Source: Paenibacillus sacheonensis
Lineage (GTDB): Bacteria > Bacillota > Bacilli > Paenibacillales > Paenibacillaceae
Assembly: GCF_009909195.1 (NCBI RefSeq)
Contig: NZ_JAAAMU010000014.1
Location: forward strand, 62,001 to 126,000
Direction: 5' to 3'
DNA length: 64,000 nucleotides
Part shown: positions 17,701 through 26,700 of the stretch, piece by piece
How the letters are laid out: each line of letters begins with the position of its first letter
Position numbering within the stretch: the stretch's first letter is position 1
Program-made: the position numbers and the translations under genes
Notes under the pieces: model-generated
Databases searched by the model: none
Told to the model about the DNA's origin: nothing
The model's input: the letters and a program-made list of their open reading frames with translations, nothing else

Positions 17701-20700
17701 GCGAACGGGGATCCGATCGTCGCGACAGCGGTGACTACGGCGGACAACGGCTTGACCTACACGCTGCAGACGACGGAAATCAATGCAGGCGGACCCTTCA
17801 CGCTCGGCGTAACCGCGCCCGGCTACGATTTCGGTCCGCCGGCGATCATCGTCAGCGCGACGCTGAATCCTTGGAACGCGAGCCAGCGCCCGCCGCAGTT
17901 CATGGCCGGGTTTAATCCGGCCGTTCCGAATATGACGAAGGACAACTTCCGGGTCGTTGACGAAACGGGAGCCGACGTCGAGGTCGTCGAAGTCGTCTGG
18001 GATGCGCAAATGCATCTCTACATCGGCAAGTTCGCCGGCTCGAACGGGCATACGTATACGTTATCGGCCCATGCCGAAGGCTACGACTTCGGTGCTCCGA
18101 AGCCGATTCGGGTCGCGGCGCGCAACCAGCTCGCGGCGGTGTCGGCGACGGGCGTGACGCTCAGCCTGAACCCGCCGCTGACGCTGGATACGTCCAGCGC
18201 GTTCACGCTGAAGACGCTTGACGGCGTCACCGTCCCGATCGGCTCGGTTACGACCGACGATGGCGGGGCTACGTACCGGATTTCGGCGAGCCTGGCAGGC
18301 GGGGAGTACATGCTGAGCATGGACGCCGATGCCGATCCGAATCAGTTCTATATCAACATCCCGATCCTCTCGACGATCGCGGTCGATGCGATCGGCAGCG
18401 ACGGCTTGACGGTCACGCTGGATCGCCCGAATAGCGGCTTATGGACGGGCAGCTTCCAGCTGTCGAATACGTCGACCGGAGATCCGGTGACGATTACGTC
18501 GGCCGCGACGTCGGACGACGGCCATTCGTACCGGTTGAACGCCGAATTGCCGGGAGGCGCCTATAACCTGAAGCTGCTCGGGCATTTGCCGGAAGCCGGC
18601 GTCTCGTTCCAAGTGGCAGATACCGTCGACGCGGGTTCGACGACGATCTCGCGGATTACGAACGCGGGCTTCGACCTTTCCTTCGCGAACGCGATTCCGG
18701 GTTTGCTGCCGGCGAACGTGGATATCCGGGACGCGGCCAACGGTCGGCTCAGCGGGGTCACGCTGGCAACCGACGATAACGGCGCGACTTACCGCGTTCG
18801 CGTCCAGCTGGTATCGAACCAAGACTATACGGTGACGTTGACGAAAGCGTTCGCCGTATTCCAATCGCCGGTCGCGTTCCACGTCAATCGCTTCATTACG
18901 GGCAGCGTGACGGACGTCACGACAGGCGGACATTTGATTCTGAGATTCTCGCCCGCATTCCCGGAGATCGAGAACTATCTCGGCTTGATCCTGAAGGACG
19001 AGAACGGGCAAACCGTGTATCCGAACGGGTTCGAGTCTTCCGATAACGGGGCCAGCTACCGAGTAGCCGTCCCGGGCGGATTCCACCCTGGCGGCAATTA
19101 TACGTATGCGCTCGAACTGGACGGCTTCGAAATGAAGCCCGTCGCGTTCGTCGTGCCGCCGTCGATGACGGTATCAAGCGCGTCGGTCTCCGGCGTAACC
19201 GTCGCTTTCGCAGCTCCGATCGCTGGCCTGCTGCTTCGCAATTTCGTTATTCGCGGAGCGCAAGGCGAGATCATTGCCATGACGTCCGCGGCGACCAGCG
19301 ACGGCGGTTCGACGTATACGATCGCGGGCACGCTCGCTTCCGGCAAGGCGTATACGGTTCAATACAAGCCGGATGCCGCGTCGCAAGTGAACGAACCGGT
19401 TCCGTTCGTCATCACGAAGCTCGTTACGGCAGCGGTATCGAATCCGACGGCTTCGAGCTTTAAGCTGCAATTCAATGCGCGAATCGCGAACTTGCTGCCT
19501 GGCCAGCTCGTCCTGCGAAATCCGGACGGCAGCCGAATCGCCGTGAACCAATATACGCTCGCGACCGCGGACCAGGGATTATCCTATAAGGTCACGATGT
19601 CCATGGTTCAAGCGGGCGAAGGATATACGGTCGACTTGGCGAGAGACGATTATAAGCTCGCATCCCCGGTATCGTTCAACGTGCCGGTAACGGCGCAGAC
19701 GCGGCTGCTCGGCACGCAGCCGAACTTGATCGCCGTCCAAGTGTTCCCGGACATGCCGAATCTCACGGCCGCCAACTTCACGCTGGTGGACGGGACGGGG
19801 CGTACGGTCGCGATTGCCGCCGCTTATCAGGGAGGCGCGATCTACCACCTGACGGGCGTCTTCGATCCGAACCTGACGTACACGCTGAAAACGACCGTAC
19901 CCGGCTATGCGTTCGGCGATCCGATACCCGTCGCGTACGTCGTGAAAGTCGATGCGATCGTGCTTCGGCAAAATCAATCGGGCTTCACGTTGAATCTGAG
20001 ACCGGCGCTTCCGGGGCTGACCGCGAGCGATTTCCGTCTCTCGGACGCTGGAGGCAATACGGTGGCGATCACGTCCGCCGCGACGTCGGACGATGGGCTG
20101 TCGTATCAAATCCAAGCCGCATTGACGGCCGGCAAAACGTATACCGTGTCGACGACGAAGGCCGGCTACGCGGTCGTCACGTCGGATCCGTTCTCGCTTA
20201 CGTCCAAGAAAGCGTCGATCGATCGCGTGTCCGTTCACGGATTCAAGCTGAACTTCACGTCGCCGACTGCGCTGCTCGATACCGACCTGGCGTTGACGAA
20301 CGGGCAAGGCCTTCCGGTGAAGGCGACCTTCGTCTCGTGGGACGGCGGGCTGACGTACCAAGTCGACGCCGAGCTGGCGGCAGGCGTTCCATACTCGCTG
20401 TCGATCAACAAGATGGGCTACGATTTCGGCGCGCCGCTGCCGTTCTCGCTCCAAGCGGTCGTTCCGACGTTCGGGGGCACCGAAGCGGGGAACGTAAACG
20501 CCTTTACGCTGAGCTTCGATCAGCCCGTACCGGGATTGCGCGCGAGCGACTTCGTCATCATGCGCGAAGGGTGGGGCCAGCCGATTCCCGTACAGCAAGC
20601 AACGACGGAAGACGGCGGTTCCACGTATCTGATCGAGACGACGTTCTGGGGCGCGGCGCATTACACCGTTCTTCCGAAGAAGGACGGCTACGACTTCGGG

Positions 20701-23700
20701 GCGCCGGTCGCCATGGACGTTCCCGTTGCGGCGAGCGCGGCCGTGCTTCGATCGGGTGCGACGTATATAGACGTCGGTTTGAATCCGGCAGTTCCGGGCT
20801 TAAACGCCTCGAATTTCGTATTGAAGGACGATAACGGCAGTGCGCTTAGCGCAACCGCAGCCGTTTCGACCGATGACGGGGCGACGTACCGCATCACCGC
20901 GGCATTCGTCGGCGGCAGGACGTACACGGTCCAGCCGGTCAAGCGAGGCTACGACTTCGGCGTGGAGACATCCGTATTCTTCCCGACCGTCATCGCGGTC
21001 GAACAAGCCGGAGTGAACGCAGGCCAATTGAGCGTGAGATTGTCCCCCGCCGTCGGCGGCTTGCCGGCAAGCGCCTTCTCGCTCCGGAATTCCGGCGGCG
21101 GGCTCGTTCCGATCGAATCGGTCGACGAGTTGAACGGCGGTCTGGCTTACGCGCTGCAGGGCTCGTTGACCGAAGGCGAGACGTACGCGCTTACGATCCG
21201 CGCGGACGGCTATGACTTCGGAAGCGCGTTGCCGGTGAACGTGCCGATCACCGTTGGCATGAACGTTGCCGATCTTCGGGTCAATGGATTCGACGTCATG
21301 CTTGATCAAGCCGTTGCAGGCTTACTGGCCGGCAGCTTCGAGCTTACGGACGATCAAGGCGCTTCGGTCACGGTTCAATCCGTCACCGCGGTTAATGGCG
21401 GCGAACGGTATCATGTGGATGCAGCGCTGACGGAAGGCAAGGCCTATACGCTGGCGTTAACGCGCGGCGGCTATGATTTCGGCATCGGACGGCAATGGTT
21501 CGTTCCGGTGTCCGTCGCGGCGACGTTGAAATCGGCCAGCGCTGCCGGGATCGCGATTGGGTTCCAGAGCGCGGTTGCCGGACTGACGAAGGGCAGCTTC
21601 GCATTGCTGGACGCAGAGGGGAACGCCATCGGTCTGCGATCGGCGACGACTTCCGATGACGGCATGACCTATGAGATCGCTGCCGATCTCGTGGATGGCA
21701 AGCATTATACCCTAACGGTCACGGCTTCCGGTTACGCGTTCTCGGCGCCGGTCGCAATTGACGTTCGAACCGCTGCGGTATCTAACGTGACGGCTTCCGG
21801 CTTCAAGCTCGGCTTTAGCGCGGCCGTACCGAATCTGAGCCCGTCGCTCGTCCGACTGAAGGACGGCAGCGGCAACGCGATCGCTTTGAACGCGAGCACC
21901 TTCTTCGACGAGAATCCGAGTTCGCCGAACAAGGGCAAATCGTACGCGGTGCTCGTGCCGATAACGGCGGGCGTCGTCTATACCATCGAAGTGCTGGATC
22001 CGGCGCATCCGACGACGGGATCGTCCGAAGTCATCTTGCCGATCCGGGTTCAAAGCAGCGTCGCTCGGGCTAACGCGAACGGCATTACAATATCGATTAC
22101 TCCTGCGCAGGTCGCCTTGCTCCCGGCGGATGTGACGATCGAGACGGCAGCGGGCGAGCGCATTCCCGTCTCGGCCGTCGTGCCGGGGACGGCGGCAGGT
22201 CAATTCATCGTGCAAGCCCCGCTCTCGGAAGGCAGTACGTACAAGCTGGCCTTTGCGAAAAAAGGCTACGCGTTCGCTTCGGTCCTAACCGCGTATGTGC
22301 CGATCATGGCCGTCGCGGCCGTGCAGTCCGTAAACGAAAGCGGCTTTACGATTACGCTGAACGCGCCGGTTCCCGGCCTGTCCGTCACGCTGATCGACAG
22401 CCTCGGCAATAACGTTACGCCGGTAACGGTCACGGCTTCCGACGAAGGTCTCGGCTACAAAGTCGCCGTCAACCTCGGCTATAATCGCGATTTCACGCTC
22501 AAGCTGAGCAAGACCGGCTATGATATCGGCGGCGATCGCATCGTTAACAACATCAGCTCCGCGCCGAAGCTCGTCGCTGCGACGTCCGACGAGAGCGGGA
22601 AGAACGTGATTCTGACCTTCGACAAACCGATGAAGCCGACGGATTCCGCTTCGTTCTCGGTGAAGATCGACAACCAGTGGCAGAGCAACGTGAGATCCGC
22701 GCTCGGATCCGATCCGACCACGATCATCTTGACGTGGAGCGGGACGGGCAGGGTGATCGGCGCTGCGAATACGGCGTTGGTCGCTTATGCCGGCGTCAAC
22801 CGCGTGCAGGCGGTGAACCTGCTGTTCCTGCCGACATTCGGCGAGACGCCGGTCGCGAATGCCGCCACGGTTCAAGGCTTCGTGTCGAGCAGCGCGGTCA
22901 ACGATTCCTCCGCCGTATATCCGGCGCAGGTGCTTCGCGGTCAATACGGGATGACGGCAATGGAAGCGATCAAAGCGCTCAGAGATGGCGGCTTCACCGT
23001 CGCCTCGTATACGAGAGCCGTCTATGCCGTATACGAATTGTCCAAGGCGGCGATTATCGGGCTGTTCGGCGAGATGGAAGCCGACGCGACGACGATGCTG
23101 CAAGGACAGGATGCCATGTTTGACCCCAGCTACCCTTTCTATGAAAAAGATATGATCGCGGCGGGCTACGCGCCGTCCGAGTTCGGACCGTTCCTTCGCA
23201 AGCATGGCAAGACGGGCAAGCAAGCGGCGGGCCAGTTGAAAGCCGCCGGCGCCTCCGCGTCCGACGTCGCATCCATGCTGCGGTCGGCGTACGCGGAGAC
23301 GGCCGAAAGCGCGGCTTCGATTTTGAAAGCTGCCGGTTATGGGCTGCAAGAAGCCGCGGCCGCCGTTCAATCCGCATACGAGCTAAGCGGCGCGAGCGCG
23401 ATCCGCGCCTTGAAAGCCGCGGGCTGGCAAGCGGCGGAAGCTGCCGCCGCGATGAAGGCGCAGCTGTCCGAAGGAGCTGCGGCGATGGCGAAAGCATTGG
23501 CCGAAGCGGGTTATGCGGCTGCCGCGATCGGCGGCGCGGTCGCGCAGGCGTACGCGTTCGACGACGCCGGTACGGCCGCAGCGGTATTCGTCCAAGCCGG
23601 CTTCTCCGCATCGGATACGTACGGCATCGTTCGCGGGTCGTTCCCGCAGGCCGACACGGCCAAGGCGATGCTGGAAGCAAGCATCTCCTCCAGAGCAGTG

Positions 23701-26700
23701 GCCCAAGCCGTCTTGGAAGCAGGCGACGGCCCGGCTGTCGTCATCCAAGCGATGAAGACGGTTCGCGCGGATGATCAAATGATCGCCATAACGATCAAGG
23801 AAGCATGGGGGATGACCGGTTCGGCGGCGAGCGATGCCATGAAGGCGTTCGGCGCGAACGGCTACGACTTGGCGAACCGTGCAGGCTTGCTGCTTCTCGC
23901 CTACGAAGCGGACATACCGGCGGCCGTCGGCGCGCTTTACGATGGCGCGACGAACGAGGAACGCAATCATCTGCTGCGTTATTTGGTGAAGGGCGGTTAC
24001 GATCCCGTCGCGACGGCTTCATACTTCCTGCGCAACGTCCGGGGCACCGGCCGAAGCTCCGTCCTGAACGAGCTGAAGCTGGCGGGATTAACGACTTCGC
24101 AGGCGCTCAAGACGCTGCATGACGCTATTATGCAAGACGGAGCGGCGTTCGGCCTCAATGACGCGCTGCAAATACTGAGCGGCGATTACGCCAACCGATA
24201 TACGGCTGCCGATGCGATTGCCGGACTGCTGGCCGCTTTTGCCGGCGATTCCGGAACGGCGCTCGACATGAATGCCGTGGCGGCTGCCGTTTACCCGACT
24301 CGCTTGTGGGACAAGTACGACATCGCGGTCGCTTTGAAGAGCGTAATGGGCATGAACCTGCAGCAATGGATCGCGCTGGAACGGACGAACGCGATGCCGG
24401 GCTGCCCTTGCAGCGTGACCACGATTCGTCAGGACGCGCAATATTTGTACAGCGGAACGACGCTGGAGGATTTGACCGTCGCGATGAGCTTATCCGGGCA
24501 ATTCACCCTCGACGAACTGATCGACGGGACGATCGGCGCTTACGGGTACTCCGGCGCGGGACAAGCGCTGCCCTACTTGACTTCGGCGCTGAAGAACGCC
24601 GGCTACGCCTTCGAGGACGTCGCCGCATCGTTCGACCGCAGGGGCTGGTCCGAATGGATTCTGGCCTTCAGCCGGTACGGCATCGCGGCGAGCGACGTCG
24701 CGGCTTACCTGATCGGCAAGCAGGAGACGATGGATCAAGTGATTCGCAAGCTGTCGCCGTATTCGCTTCGCGATATCGCGCTCGTGCTTCGCGAAAATTA
24801 CGGTCTATCGGACGTGGACGCATCGACGGCCATGATCGCCGGTACGGGCGAACCGTCGGACGACATCGCCGCGGCCATCGCCTGGGCGTACGGCAGCGAC
24901 CCGATCATGCTTTGGATCCAGACGCTTCGCGCGCAAGGAGCTACGGCGACGTCCGTCATCAACACGCTGGCTGCCCGTTATCCGGCCTACCGGACGTACG
25001 ACGCGCTCGGTCCGGCGCTCATCAAAGGCGGCTTCAGCCGCGACGAAGTCATCCAAGGCTTAATCGTTCGCTTCTCGTACGGCAGTAATTTGCAGGGCAC
25101 GATCAAGCTGATTCAGTCCTTGTACGCGCAGCAGCAAATCACGATCGCGCAGCTGCTGACCGCGTCCGGCAGCGTAACGCCCGAGAGCGGCATCGATTTC
25201 TTGGCGCTGGGCGGCTACAAGCTGTCCGACATGGCCGGAAGTTTGAAAGAATTCTACGGGTTGAATGCCGGCGAAGCCGCTTACGCGCTTTCGAAGAGAT
25301 ACCCGAATAACGTGAACGAGGTATTAATGGCGCTATCGTCCGTGTATGGACAGACGATCGAGACGACGATGGCGGAGGCGCTGGATGCCCAAGGCATCAC
25401 GACAGTAGAAGCGGCCGTCGATTACTTGCGGAACGCCGGCTTCGGATTCCGCGATATCGCGGCCGTGGCCAAGGAACGCTTCGCCCGCGGCGCCGGACAG
25501 ATCGCCGCCTTGTTCGCCGCGAACCATACGGTCGATACGAATGCGGTCGCAACGACGCTGGCTTCGCTATTCGGCCAATCCGTCGAGTCCGTCGTTCACG
25601 ACTTGCTGGAGGCGCAGGGATCGACTTCGTACGCGGCAGCGATTACGTTCATGAACCGGGCGAATTTCAGCCTGGCGAGCATCGTGAAGCTGGCGAAGAA
25701 CGAATACGACCTCTCGTCGGGAAATGCGCTGCAGGCGTTGGTCGCCTCGGGCTTGTATCCGCAAACGAACGTCGTCGGCACCGTTGCAGACGTGTACGGA
25801 AGCGGTCAGAGCGAGACGATCGTCGAATCGCTGGCCGCTAACGGCTTGAATACGTTCGAACAAGCAGTGCCGTATTTGAAGAAAATGTACTTCGGACTGA
25901 GCGCGCTCGCGCGTGTCGGCAAAGAACATTACGGCTTGACGAGCGGGGAGACGATCGGCGTGCTTGCCGTGACGACCGAGTATTCCTCTCCGGAGATCGA
26001 CGCCGCCGTCCAGAACGTCTATGGGCAAACGCTGCAGCAGACGCAGCTGAGCACGTTGACCGGGATGGGCGTCGCGAGCTTCGCGGATGCGATTCCGCGG
26101 CTGCGTGCGCTCGATTTCGCCCTGCGGGACATCGTATTGGCGGCCAAGACGTATTACGGGCTGTCGGCCGGCAAGACGGCTTACGATTTGCTCCATGACG
26201 GGCATCTCGGCGCATCGGATGTCTTGAACGAGATCGCCGAGCTCTACGGGCAGCCGATCGACCAAAGCCTCGAGGATCTGCTCGACGAGAGCGGACTGGC
26301 AACGATCGGGGAGGCCGCGCCTTTCCTGCGCTCCCTGGGTTACGCGATGCAAGACGTAATCGAAGCTTCCCGTTCGTACTACGGCAACGGGGCGGACGTC
26401 ACGATCGAAGCGCTGATCGCCGCCTATCCGGACAGCGACAGCGTGATCGAGTGGGCCGTGCATCAGCAATACGGCGAAGGCGGGCAATCCTCGGCCGCGC
26501 AGGCTGCGCGGGATTCCTTGCAAACGGCCGGCATTACGGACGCGGCAGCGGCGATCGCGCATCTATGGAATGCGGGCTTCTCGTTCTATGACATCGCGGG
26601 TCTGCTCAAGACCGACTTCGGTCAATCCGCGGCAGCCGCGGCGAAGCTGTTCCTGGCCGGAGGTTCGTTCGAGCCGGCGGCGATCGTCGGCGGAATCGGC

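Noticed and set aside
16231-22563. CRISPR-like or recent tandem DNA duplication within the surface gene
   Set aside because: Repeats are conserved only at the protein level; no near-identical DNA units or spacers were seen.
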